A program made the translations under genes and the position numbers. From an uncultured Flavobacteriaceae bacterium (GTDB lineage Bacteria; Bacteroidota; Bacteroidia; Flavobacteriales; Flavobacteriaceae): 64,000 nt of DNA. This document shows positions 1 to 8,643 of this stretch, piece after piece (position 1 is the first letter of the stretch; each line of letters starts with the position of its first letter). Below the pieces are notes generated by a model, which ran no database searches, was not told the origin of the DNA, and saw nothing but the letters and a program-made list of their open reading frames with translations. Location: assembly GCA_937959395.1 (NCBI GenBank), contig CALGLR010000023.1:1-64000 (forward strand), read 5' to 3'.

Positions 1-250
1 TCATGGGGGTACTTTAATGGTTGCTGAGGTAGGTGTTGTAAAAAAAGAATTAGCGTATCACGGTGAAGTCATTAATACGGCTGCACGTGTACAAGCACAG
101 TGTAATGTGTACAAAGCACCATTATTAATAACAGAAAGTCTATTAAATAATCTGGATTTTAGCAATAATTTTACGTCTTCTGAAATAAATAAAACACTTC
201 TCAAAGGTATGAAAAAGCCTTTGCTATTATATACATTAAAATTAATCTGA
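1..250 (+). CDS. Adenylate/guanylate cyclase, C-terminal end (partial)
   Basis: Only the last 80 or so residues are inside the window; the reading frame is open from base 2 and the gene starts upstream. The residues GVVKKELAYHGEVINTAARVQ match the end of a class III nucleotidyl cyclase catalytic domain, in which the H-G-x-x-(I/V)-N-x-A-A-R segment contributes ribose and transition-state contacts (the Asn and Arg are present). The product would make cAMP or cGMP from ATP or GTP; the substrate cannot be told from this fragment. After the catalytic core there are only about 50 more residues, so the cyclase domain ends the protein. The stop at 250 lies just 30 bases before the decayed DUF1016 segment, so this gene marks the outer edge of the rearranged island. 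Confidence 0.85.
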   Translation, partial: HGGTLMVAEVGVVKKELAYHGEVINTAARVQAQCNVYKAPLLITESLLNNLDFSNNFTSSEINKTLLKGMKKPLLLYTLKLI

Positions 251-279
251 TTTTAGTTTGATTCAACCAAACTTAACTT

Positions 280-560
280 AATTAGGAAATTGCATCATTC
301 TGCGTAAGTTTTTCTCAGAAAATGACGTTCCATATTCAGTTACTAATTGTCGTGACAGTGATACGACAATTTGTTTTTCCATATGTTGCTCTTTCATTTT
401 GTAAGACCTTGGACTACCCAATAATTTTTGCACCAATTTGCCAATACATTATTTGACTCATCGTTGCATTAACGGAGCGCGCAATTTGTTGTTTGCTATT
501 CTCTATAAGTAAACTAATGTCTTTAGCAGCATCTTGCATGTTATTTAATTCATTATTCAT
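280..560 (-). pseudogene. Decayed 5' fragment of a DUF1016 (YhcG-like) nuclease gene
   Basis: The minus strand aligns with the first ~270 bases of the intact gene at 31461-32513, beginning with the equivalent start codon at 558-560. The copy is broken: an extra T in the run at about 375, an indel stretch around 410-425 and a further insertion near 450 destroy the frame. Everything downstream of codon ~90 is missing. The fragment holds only part of the N-terminal DUF1016_N region and none of the C-terminal PD-(D/E)xK nuclease residues, so it cannot encode an active enzyme. It is best read as a remnant left by duplication or a second integration event. Confidence 0.85.
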
Positions 561-1204
561 GTGAATTAGTTTTTTGTTAAAATGAGTAACTCTCTTATCT
601 ATATATCGAGCATTTTTGCAATTTAAAACAAGGTTTAACTCTTGGTTGTATTTCGTTTCTACATTATTTAGATATTGTAATGCAGTTCATTTATAATTGA
701 TTAGCTAATCATTTGTAGGCCTACCTTTTTCAACTAAATAGCCTTTATGTGATTGTAAACTTCCTTATGCAATATGAAAATTATCGTTGAAAATCAAATG
801 TAATGACTTCGCTTGAAATGATATCGAATTATGATTAAAATTTAGATGACAATTTACTTCCAGCTATGCTTCACTTGTAACTCCTGAATATGTATTAAGT
901 ATTTTTCTAGAGTTTTACCTTGTACACATGTACCTTTTGGATTTTTCATTATGAATTGAAAAAGACAATAGCTGAACCTCTTAAATTAGATATACTAAAA
1001 TATAGCTAGAACCCATAAAGTTGTGAATTCTTAGTAAAATGAACGTATTAATTATACTCCAAAAATGTACTCTGGCAATAAAAAAATGATTTATTATTTC
1101 AGTATATTAATTATTAGATATTTAGAGTACTGATTGATAGGATTTGTAACCCGAGGATCTTTATTAAAACAGAATAAATTAACAGAAAAAAATAAAGAAA
1201 ATAA

Positions 1205-1242
1205 AAAAGGCAAAAATATTAATAATAAATGTTTTAGCTTTT
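1205..1242 (-). terminator. Hairpin after tRNA-like segment A (degenerate)
   Basis: An A-rich/T-rich imperfect inverted repeat lies directly 3' (minus strand) of the tRNA-Met-like segment. It corresponds to the better preserved hairpin at 33172-33210 of the right repeat copy. It probably derives from the terminator of a tRNA gene. Confidence 0.4.
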
Positions 1243-1247
1243 TGTCT

Positions 1248-1292
1248 GTAGCGAGAAGGGGGCACGATCCCCCGACCTCCGAGTTATGAACC
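1248..1292 (-). repeat. tRNA-Met-like 3' half, att-like site A
   Basis: Read on the minus strand this is the right half of a tRNA: CAT anticodon loop (TTCATAA), the 3' anticodon strand, a variable loop, a T-stem of GGGGG/CCCCC, and an acceptor strand ending CTCGCTAC. The 5' half (acceptor, D-arm, 5' anticodon strand) is absent, and the T-loop reads ATCGTGC rather than TTCGANY, so it is not a functional tRNA. Two near-identical copies lie at 28304-28348 and 33214-33258. Identity breaks in the anticodon loop, a common crossover point for tyrosine integrases at tRNA genes, so an attachment-site remnant is the most likely reading. Confidence 0.7.
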
Positions 1293-1310
1293 TAAAAGTT
1301 AAAATCAAAT

Positions 1311-1779
1311 AGTATTGATTATGAGTGTTTTGAATTGTTGGAAATCTGCAAACCGATACATATCTATACAAATCGGTACGTAAAAACTGTACGTAAATTA
1401 ATTTTTGAAAGTTGAAGAAATAATGGGGTAGAAGTGAAGGTTATAATTTAGAATATAACATTGATATTTTATACCAATTATGATGTAAAATTTCCCATTA
1501 AAATTTGTTCTTTTTTATTTGAGTAATCCTACATCATAAATGGTATTAGAGAAATTTAAAATAATAATTAGTTGAAGAATCATTGATTAAAGCAATACAA
1601 CGGTATACATGTAAGTTCGCAATAATATAAAAAGTAGGGCTCATTGGCTACTTTGAGTTCACTCTTTAAAACCGTTAAATGGAGTTTGTTGAAAAAAATA
1701 TCTACCAAATTATCCTGATTTCATTCCTTTTATATCATTCTAAAAAACAATAAGTTGAGTTTTATGAACCTTAATCTAC
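1311..1779. other. Non-coding spacer between island edge and cobT
   Basis: I see no gene here on either strand. It contains one imperfect 18-bp inverted repeat at 1470-1487 and 1530-1547. No cobS or phosphatase remnant can be recognised downstream of cobT. Confidence 0.6.
1470..1547. repeat. Spaced inverted repeat, possible MITE or hairpin
   Basis: TATACCAATTATGATGTA (1470-1487) and the reverse complement of 1530-1547 agree at 15 of 18 positions, with a 42-base spacer. This resembles the termini of a small non-autonomous element, but no transposase or target-site duplication is evident. It could also be a transcription terminator past the cobT end, though there is no clear U-tract. Confidence 0.4.
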
Positions 1780-2814
1780 TTATATATTTGATACTCCAGC
1801 ACTTTCAAAACTAGCCATTTCATTTAAAAACAAACTAGCCGATTTTATTATTGGATAAGCAACTGCACCACCAGTACCCTCTCCTAATCGCATACCAATA
1901 TTAAGCAAAGGGTTCGCTTTTAAATAGGCTAACATTTTTTGATGTCCTTTTTCATGAGAGGTATGTGTGAATACACAATAATCAAGTACATTTTTATTTA
2001 TTTTAGAAGCAACTAATAAAGCCGAAGTCACAATAAATCCATCTACCATTATAGTGACCTGTTTTTCAGCTGCCTTTAAAAAAGCACCTACCATCATAGC
2101 AATTTCAAAACCTCCAAAAAGAGCAAGAACCGCTATTGGGTCTTTTGGAATAGAATGCGAATTTATTGCCTTTTTTAAAACTTCTTTTTTATGTAATACT
2201 CCTACATCATCTAATCCCGTTCCTGCTCCTACACAATCTTCTATTGGAATTCCTGTAAGCACAGACATTAAAACGGATGCCGAAGAAGTATTACCAATTC
2301 CCATTTCTCCAAAACCGATAACATTTGAGCCAACATCAATTATTTTTGAAATACAATGAGCACCTTTTTCAATTGCTTTTTCACAAACTTCAATTTCCAT
2401 TGCTGGTGAGTTAGCGAAATTTTTTGTTCCAAACCCCATTTTCGCCTTAATTAGGTTTTCATGATCATCAAAATTAAAATTTACACCAGCATCAACCACT
2501 TTTAAACCGATTCCGTTTTGCTTAGAAAACACATTAATTGCTGCTCCTTCTTGCAAAAAATTAAAAACCATTTGATAAGTCACTTCCTGTGGGTACGGAC
2601 TAACTTTTTCTTCTGTAATACCATGATCTCCTGTAAAAACAATAATATATGGTTTTTGTAAACTTGGAGATAATGTGTTTTGAATACGACCTAGTTGCAA
2701 AGCGATAGATTCTAACTGCCCTAAAGCACCAATTGGTTTTGTTTTTAAATCTATTTTTTGTTGTAGAGCAATCGTTAAATGATCACTTAATGGTTTTATA
2801 TTTATTGTTTTCAT
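1780..2814 (-). CDS. cobT: Nicotinate-nucleotide-dimethylbenzimidazole phosphoribosyltransferase
   Basis: This 344-residue protein transfers phosphoribose from nicotinate mononucleotide to a lower-ligand base (typically 5,6-dimethylbenzimidazole), giving alpha-ribazole phosphate for the nucleotide loop of cobalamin. Visible family signatures are FTGDHGITEEKVSPYPQEVT near residue 60, the GEMGIGNTSSAS loop near 170 and the C-terminal GEGTGGAVA segment carrying the catalytic Glu. Length is normal for CobT (about 350). It is the last gene of the minus-strand operon, 42 bases after cobN. In many related clusters cobS and a histidine-phosphatase gene follow cobT; here the next DNA is the island edge. 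Confidence 0.96.
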   Translation of the reverse strand: MKTINIKPLSDHLTIALQQKIDLKTKPIGALGQLESIALQLGRIQNTLSPSLQKPYIIVFTGDHGITEEKVSPYPQEVTYQMVFNFLQEGAAINVFSKQNGIGLKVVDAGVNFNFDDHENLIKAKMGFGTKNFANSPAMEIEVCEKAIEKGAHCISKIIDVGSNVIGFGEMGIGNTSSASVLMSVLTGIPIEDCVGAGTGLDDVGVLHKKEVLKKAINSHSIPKDPIAVLALFGGFEIAMMVGAFLKAAEKQVTIMVDGFIVTSALLVASKINKNVLDYCVFTHTSHEKGHQKMLAYLKANPLLNIGMRLGEGTGGAVAYPIIKSASLFLNEMASFESAGVSNI

Positions 2815-2856
2815 TCTATTTTTCTACGGAATTGTTTTAAACTTTTTTAACTTTTA

Positions 2857-5800
2857 TTATTCTAATACACCTTCAGAATGAAGATATAGTTCTTTTAAGC
2901 TTTCTATAATTTCATCTGAAGGATTTTGCCATAAACCACGTTGTATCGCTTCTAGCATGCGCTCAGACATGTCTTTTAACACCCATTTATTATGTTGTTT
3001 TATAAAAGATTGGTTTTCTTCATCTAATAAATAAGCTTCTGTGATGCCTTCATACATGAAATCTTCAATTAAATTTGTTGTCGCATCATAGGCAAATAAA
3101 TAATCCATGGTTGCAGCCATTTCAAATGCACCTTTATAACCATGATCTTGCATCCCAGAAATCCATTTTGGATTAACTACACGAGAACGATACACCTTAT
3201 GCAATTCTTCTTTTAATGTTTTTATCCTTGGGTTATCAGGTCGCGAATGGTCTCCAAAATAAGTTGCTGGTGTACTCCCTTTTTCTTTAGTTACAGCTGC
3301 TGTCATACCGCCTTGAAACTGATAATAATCATCAGAGTCTAATAGATCATGTTCTCTATTGTCTTGGTTTTGTATCACCACTTCTACATCGGTTAGTCTT
3401 TTTTTAAACGTTTCATGAGCCGATTTCCCTTCATTTTTATTACCATAATAGGCATAACCACTCCAATTAATATAAACCTGAGCTAAATCGGCTTGTGTTG
3501 TCCAGTTTTTCTCGTCAATTAAACCTTGTAAGCCTGCACCATAGGCTCCTGGTTTAGATCCAAAAACACGATATAAAGAACGCTCTTCAGCTTCTATTTC
3601 TTCTAGTCCTTTTTCTAACCAATCTTGTTTTTCTTTCTCATAACGTGCTTTTATTGGATTATCTGTATTCGATTCATAATCTAAATGCGCTATTTTTTCT
3701 ATTGCGGCATTAAATAATGAAATAACATCTGGAAAAGCATCTCTAAAAAATCCTGATATTCGTAAAAGTACATCTACACGAGGTCGTTTTAATTCTAAAA
3801 CAGACAACACTTCAAAATCTTTAACACGTCTATTGGCGCCTTGCCAAATTGGACGAACACCTATTAAAGCAAAAGCTTGAGCGATATCATCACCACCTGT
3901 TCTCATAGTGGCCGTTCCCCAAACTGAAAGCCCTATAGATGTAGGATAATCACCTTCATCTTGAAGGTAACGATCTACTAAATTCTTAGCGCTTTTCGTT
4001 CCCAACTCGAATGCAGATTGAGTTGGAATCGTACGTACATCTACCGAATAAAAATTACGTCCTGTAGGTAAAATATCTAACCGACCTCTTGTTGGTGCTC
4101 CAGAACCACCAGCTGGAACATATTTTCCATTTAAACCTGAAAGTAAATTATTAATCTCGTCTTTCGTGCCATTTAATTTAGATAAAGTAAGGGTCTCTAT
4201 TTCTTTTAATACTTTTGAAGTGGCTTCTCCTAATTTATCATAATTTAGTGTTTGACTTTCTGTTTGATTCAATAGAGCATCAATTAAATTCTTCGATTTA
4301 TACTCTAACACTTCTATAATTTGTCCATGAGTTCTGCAATCGATTCCATAAACAATTTGATTACATTTTGTTTCATATGTTATATTTAAGGGATCGAAAT
4401 CTAAATTTAAATCTTTAGCTAAAGCTTGTGTAATCCCAATAGAATTATTTTGCGGTAAACGATGTAAGGCTACAATTAAATCTTGTAATTTTTCACCTTC
4501 TGGTAACTTTCCAAAAATATGTAATCCACCTCTAATTTGTGCCTCTTTAAGTTCACACAAATAACCATCAATAACTTCTAAAAGCGTATCGATATCTTTA
4601 TCATTCGCATTTAAATCCGATTTTAAATGTGTCGTATTTACAAGCGCTTCAATTTTCTTCTTAATTAAACTAGCGCGTTTAGGATCCATTAAAGCCGATT
4701 CATAGAATTCATCTATTAATAGCTCTAATTTTAGTAAATCGCCATAGTTTTCTGCTCGAGTCATTGGCGGAATAAGGTGATCTATTACAACGGCTTGATT
4801 ACGTCGTTTAGCTTGCGTTCCCTCTCCTGGATCGTTAATAATGAAAGGATAAAAATGAGGTATTGGCCCCAATATTGCCGCAGGAAAGCACATGTCTTTA
4901 TTTAAAGCTACACTTTTCCCTGGAAGCCATTCTAAATTACCATGTTTACCAATATGTACAATGGCATCCACTTTAAAATACTGTTGCACCCAAACATAAT
5001 ATGCTAAATATGCATAGGTTGGCGGTAAATCTGGAGAATGATAAGTGGCTTGTAAATCAATATTATAACCTCTATTTGGCTGAATACTTAAAAAAATGTT
5101 TCCCAATTTCTTACCCGGAATTAAAAAAAATCCATCTCGATAATTAGGAGAATCTGTAGGATGTCCCCATTGCTTTTCTATCGTTTCTCTTAGTTCTGGA
5201 GATAACTCGTTGTAGTATTTATAAAATTGGGTTTCAGAAATTTTAATCTCTGCTTTGCCATAAGCTAAAGATTCTATTTCATTTGTAACATTTTCAGTTA
5301 ATAATTCCATCAAGGCCTCTGTGCTTTCTGGAATTATATTTCCTAACTCATAACCTGCCAATTTTAAGGCTTCTAAAATCATCAATGTACTTGCTGGTGT
5401 ATCTAAACCTACACCATTAGCCAATCTACTATTCTTACTAGGGTAATTGGGTAATATTAATGCGATATTCTTTTCGTTATTTTCCTTTTGATTTAATTGA
5501 ATCCAAGATTTAGCATGTTGTATTACAAAATCACATCCCGATTCATTTGGCACGTAATGCACAATTTCAGAATCGGTTAATGCTTCTTTTTCTTTTGCTT
5601 CTTTAAAAGAAATTGCTGTGGTAATAATTTTACCATCCACTTCTGGTAAAGCGATATTCATTGCAATGTCTGTAGGCGGCAAACCAAATAGACCTGCTTC
5701 CCATGTTTCCTTATTACAACTTGCCATTATCGCTTGGATAACGGGAACATTTAATTCAGAAAAGAGTCCAGTACTTTTTGTTTCATTAAAACTTTGAATA

Positions 5801-6618
5801 GAAAAACCGGTCGTATTGATAATGACTTTTACTTTTGGTAATTCATAATCTTTTAATGCCCTTAGGATTCGCTCTTTTATATTTTTATCTCGATAACTTA
5901 AAGCCATAATCGAAATTCCTAAAACGCCTTGTGCTTCTAGTTTTTCAATTAAACAATCTACTGGTGCCATATTATCGGCTAAAAAAGAACTTCTATAGGC
6001 TATGATTAAAGCCACTGATTGCTTTTTTGTTTTGATAGGAACTCTTAATCGCCCGTTAGTTGAATGATATAAAAAAAGATCTGGAATAGATACAGGATCC
6101 TTAATAGTAAATGGTGTTTCTACAATTTCATTAATAATTAATTTTAACCCTTCAGTTGTATTATTTTTTCCACCAGCAGTAAAATACTTCCAAATGCGAT
6201 CTACTTTATGTAATGGTAACGTAGATAATTGCATTAATTCTAGATCTGGTTTATTATCACCTGGTAAAAAGATTAATTGAATGTTATTGTCATCAGCATA
6301 ATCGGTTATCGCTTCACATAAATAAGAAAAATAAGCAGTCCCACCAAGCAACTTAAGGACTACTATTTTAGCTTTAGATATGACTTCATCTATATAAGTA
6401 TCTATAGTTAGTTCTTGTTTGAAATAGGTTAAATTGGCTAATCTAAGACTTGGTATTTCATTATTTTCATGATGTAAATTAGTATAAACCTTATTAAGTG
6501 TATACAACTCAGTATCAGCAGCAGATAAAAACAAAATATCTCCAGGTGATTGCTGAATATAAAATACGCCGTCATCATTTGGATTCCAACCACCTGGTAT
6601 TGTAGATATTAAATGCAT
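2857..6618 (-). CDS. cobN: Cobaltochelatase, CobN subunit
   Basis: At 1253 residues this is the large, porphyrinoid-binding subunit of the ATP-dependent cobaltochelatase, homologous to the ChlH/BchH subunit of magnesium chelatase. Typical CobN stretches are visible: DAIVHIGKHGNLEWLPGK, NDPGEGTQAKRR, the long C-terminal half with GGDDIAQAFALIGVRP, and SRVVNPKWISGMQDHGYKGA near the end. Known CobN works late, on hydrogenobyrinate a,c-diamide, together with AAA and von Willebrand subunits; the fused ChlI/ChlD protein at 10502-12169 is the obvious partner. It is separated from the upstream cobW by 350 bases full of REP-like palindromes, so its expression may be partly uncoupled from the genes upstream. 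Cobalt is inferred from context. Confidence 0.95.
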   Translation of the reverse strand: MHLISTIPGGWNPNDDGVFYIQQSPGDILFLSAADTELYTLNKVYTNLHHENNEIPSLRLANLTYFKQELTIDTYIDEVISKAKIVVLKLLGGTAYFSYLCEAITDYADDNNIQLIFLPGDNKPDLELMQLSTLPLHKVDRIWKYFTAGGKNNTTEGLKLIINEIVETPFTIKDPVSIPDLFLYHSTNGRLRVPIKTKKQSVALIIAYRSSFLADNMAPVDCLIEKLEAQGVLGISIMALSYRDKNIKERILRALKDYELPKVKVIINTTGFSIQSFNETKSTGLFSELNVPVIQAIMASCNKETWEAGLFGLPPTDIAMNIALPEVDGKIITTAISFKEAKEKEALTDSEIVHYVPNESGCDFVIQHAKSWIQLNQKENNEKNIALILPNYPSKNSRLANGVGLDTPASTLMILEALKLAGYELGNIIPESTEALMELLTENVTNEIESLAYGKAEIKISETQFYKYYNELSPELRETIEKQWGHPTDSPNYRDGFFLIPGKKLGNIFLSIQPNRGYNIDLQATYHSPDLPPTYAYLAYYVWVQQYFKVDAIVHIGKHGNLEWLPGKSVALNKDMCFPAAILGPIPHFYPFIINDPGEGTQAKRRNQAVVIDHLIPPMTRAENYGDLLKLELLIDEFYESALMDPKRASLIKKKIEALVNTTHLKSDLNANDKDIDTLLEVIDGYLCELKEAQIRGGLHIFGKLPEGEKLQDLIVALHRLPQNNSIGITQALAKDLNLDFDPLNITYETKCNQIVYGIDCRTHGQIIEVLEYKSKNLIDALLNQTESQTLNYDKLGEATSKVLKEIETLTLSKLNGTKDEINNLLSGLNGKYVPAGGSGAPTRGRLDILPTGRNFYSVDVRTIPTQSAFELGTKSAKNLVDRYLQDEGDYPTSIGLSVWGTATMRTGGDDIAQAFALIGVRPIWQGANRRVKDFEVLSVLELKRPRVDVLLRISGFFRDAFPDVISLFNAAIEKIAHLDYESNTDNPIKARYEKEKQDWLEKGLEEIEAEERSLYRVFGSKPGAYGAGLQGLIDEKNWTTQADLAQVYINWSGYAYYGNKNEGKSAHETFKKRLTDVEVVIQNQDNREHDLLDSDDYYQFQGGMTAAVTKEKGSTPATYFGDHSRPDNPRIKTLKEELHKVYRSRVVNPKWISGMQDHGYKGAFEMAATMDYLFAYDATTNLIEDFMYEGITEAYLLDEENQSFIKQHNKWVLKDMSERMLEAIQRGLWQNPSDEIIESLKELYLHSEGVLE

Positions 6619-6662
6619 TTTTTAGTTGTTTATGTCTTCCTTTTTTGAATTCTTAGTTATAT

Positions 6663-6955
6663 GTCTGGTCGAGCCCTTCGACTATCGCTCAGGACAGGCT
6701 AAAGTCGAGACCTTGTTAATATTGATATTTTAGATGTATAAACACCTCTCGACTGCGCTCGAGGAGCCATTGTTTTTTCAATATTACAAAGCACTAAATA
6801 GTGGCTTCGGCTACACTCAGCCACCGAGCATTATAATAAATTGATATTAACTAAGGAGTTTGTTGACTGAGCGTAGCCGAAGTTACCAAAACTTAAATTC
6901 ATTATCATATAATTTGCCCCTAATAATGCGCCCCTGAAACACCTTCAGGGTGACG
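6663..6955. repeat. Cluster of REP-like palindromes
   Basis: The cobW-cobN gap holds at least five short palindromic units: 6663-6712 (GGTCGAGCCCTTCGAC... and its partner), 6745-6764 (CTCGACTGCGCTCGAG), 6801-6826 and 6863-6885 (a facing pair built on GGCTTCGGCTACACTCAG), and 6931-6955 (CCCTGAAACACCTTCAGGG). The first is nearly identical to 19906-19954. Such units are typical dispersed intergenic repeats of flavobacteria and may stabilise or terminate mRNA inside the operon. Confidence 0.75.
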
Positions 6956-6968
6956 TAAAATTCATGAA

Positions 6969-7991
6969 CTAAACACCAACCCCTAATTCAGCTACTTTAA
7001 GATTGCGACCAATTACGACTAATTGTGTTTGACGAACTTCATTATCTTTCCAAGGACGATCAAAATAATAATCAAATCGTTCACCAACACCTTGAAATAC
7101 CATTCTCATGGGTTTGTTAGGAATATTTACAAATCCTTTTATTCTATAAATTTCTTCGTCCTGTACCCGTTGTTTTAACTCTTTAACCAACGCCTTTATG
7201 TCGGGTGTTTCGGCATGTGTTATAATAATAGAATTAATATCATCATTATGATGGTGGTGCTTTCCTTCTTCATGGTGTTTTTCGTGTAACGATTTACGAT
7301 CATCTAAATTATCTTCTCCAGCAGCTTCAATACCTAATAAGATTTCATTAGACAGTAAACCATTTTGCATTGGGATTATTTTAGCCGTAGGTCTTGATTT
7401 TGTTTTTACGTATGCTGTAACGTCTTCCAAACGTTCTGCATCTAACAAATCTGTTTTACTTAATAAAACCAAATCGGCACAAGATAATTGGTCTAAAAAT
7501 AATTCTTCTATTGGTGTTTCATGATCTAAAGAATCATCGGCCAATCGCTGAGCTTGCACGCGTTCTCTATCACATAACTCTCCAGTAACAACTCCAACAG
7601 CATCTACAACTGTAATTACAGAATCTACAGTAATGTGTGGTTTTAAATCTGGCCAGTTTACCGCTTTCACTAAAGGTTTTGGCATCGATAACCCAGAAGT
7701 TTCAATCACAATATGATCTATGGTATCTTTTCTTTCTATCATCGTTAACATCGTTGGTAAAAACTCTTCTTGTACGGTACAACAAATACAGCCGTTTGGT
7801 AATTCTACCAAATTACATTCATCGTCGTCACAACCGCCTTTTATTAATTCCCCATCTACATCTACTTCTCCAAATTCGTTAACCAAAACTGCAATACGTT
7901 TTCCATTTGCATTTTTAATCATATTATGTACTAACGTCGTTTTTCCAACGCCTAAAAACCCTGTTACAATTGTTATAGGTATTTTTCTCAT
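6969..7991 (-). CDS. cobW: CobW-type GTPase, metal chaperone
   Basis: A G3E-family P-loop GTPase of 340 residues. Visible: Walker A GFLGVGKTT (residues 11-19), the metal-binding CxCC motif in GCICC (67-71), the SKTDLLD guanine-specificity motif, and a histidine-rich linker (HHEEGKHHHH, about 239-250) before the C-terminal CobW_C domain. Proteins of this family are thought to deliver a metal, here presumably Co2+, to the client enzyme; being next to cobN supports CobN as client. The gene is 57 bases from the adenosyltransferase upstream and 350 bases from cobN downstream. The start at 7991 gives the usual MRKIPITIVTGFLG beginning. Confidence 0.93.
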   Translation of the reverse strand: MRKIPITIVTGFLGVGKTTLVHNMIKNANGKRIAVLVNEFGEVDVDGELIKGGCDDDECNLVELPNGCICCTVQEEFLPTMLTMIERKDTIDHIVIETSGLSMPKPLVKAVNWPDLKPHITVDSVITVVDAVGVVTGELCDRERVQAQRLADDSLDHETPIEELFLDQLSCADLVLLSKTDLLDAERLEDVTAYVKTKSRPTAKIIPMQNGLLSNEILLGIEAAGEDNLDDRKSLHEKHHEEGKHHHHNDDINSIIITHAETPDIKALVKELKQRVQDEEIYRIKGFVNIPNKPMRMVFQGVGERFDYYFDRPWKDNEVRQTQLVVIGRNLKVAELGVGV

Positions 7992-8048
7992 TTTACTATA
8001 TTTTTAATATTATACGATCTTGATTTTTATATAAAGCCATTTATAAGT

Positions 8049-8639
8049 CTATGACTTAACTATTTTCTTCTTTCGCTTGTAGAGAAATAAATTCCATTTT
8101 TCTTCTGCAACACCATGCTTATCCATCTCTGCTCTAGCCATAGTGAAAAACAAATCGGACAATCGATTAATGTAAGCTGAAATATAAGAATGCACACAGT
8201 CTGGATCTTCTCGCATTAATGAAACCAGCGAGCGTTCTCCTCTTCGCATTTGTGTACGGCAAACATGACATAATGCAGAGATTTCATTTCCTCCAGGTAA
8301 CAAAAAATAATCTGAAGGTGACGTCATTTTTCCTTCCATAAAATCGATCCACTGTTCACAAAAATCGGCACCATCTTTTGGTTCCGGATTGGTGTTCTCT
8401 TTTTTAGAATCTGAAGGGCGCGCTAAATGCGACATCATATTCATTAAATCTTTTTGAATACGGTGTAAATTGGATTGCCATTCATGATCATTTCCTAATT
8501 TAGCTCTTAGTAAACCTATGGTTGAATTGGCTTCGTCTAAATTACCTAGAGTATCCATTCTGGCAGAGTCTTTAAACTCTCGTTTTCCTCCAAAAACTCC
8601 AGTTTGCCCTTTATCTCCTTTGCGTGTGTATATGTTCAT
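8049..8639 (-). CDS. cobO/pduO-type: Cob(I)alamin adenosyltransferase, PduO type
   Basis: A 196-residue PduO-family ATP:corrinoid adenosyltransferase. The N-terminal MNIYTRKGDKGQTGVFGGKR is the family's ATP-binding segment; later segments include RMDTLGNLDEANS, the C-terminal ISAYINRLSDLFF and GERSLVSL. It attaches the 5'-deoxyadenosyl group to the Co(I) corrinoid in the cytoplasm. It lies 4 bases after cbiA, so it is translated as part of the same operon. CobA/BtuR-type adenosyltransferases look quite different, so the PduO assignment is firm; I avoid a single symbol because naming differs between species. Confidence 0.94.
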   Translation of the reverse strand: MNIYTRKGDKGQTGVFGGKREFKDSARMDTLGNLDEANSTIGLLRAKLGNDHEWQSNLHRIQKDLMNMMSHLARPSDSKKENTNPEPKDGADFCEQWIDFMEGKMTSPSDYFLLPGGNEISALCHVCRTQMRRGERSLVSLMREDPDCVHSYISAYINRLSDLFFTMARAEMDKHGVAEEKWNLFLYKRKKKIVKS

Positions 8640-8643
8640 AATC

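Larger units (their letters stand above)
280..1310. repeat. Long direct repeat, left copy
   Basis: This stretch of about 1 kb matches 32243-33262 in the same orientation over nearly its whole length, with scattered substitutions and small indels. It contains the 5' part of a DUF1016 nuclease gene (decayed here), the intergenic DNA upstream of it, a hairpin and a tRNA-Met-like 3' half. The similarity starts abruptly at about 280, inside the nuclease gene, and ends just after the tRNA-like segment. The two copies bracket the cobalamin cluster and the primase-helicase/nuclease pair. Confidence 0.9.

Noticed and set aside
1311-1779. Possible cobS remnant downstream of cobT
   Set aside because: Translations in all frames are short and show none of the hydrophobic helices or acidic motifs of CobS.
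2054-2359. Open frames antisense to the cobalamin genes (for example opposite cobT, cobW, ChlI/ChlD, cobJ)
   Set aside because: They lie inside well-supported genes on the other strand and have no recognisable protein; they are shadows of codon bias.
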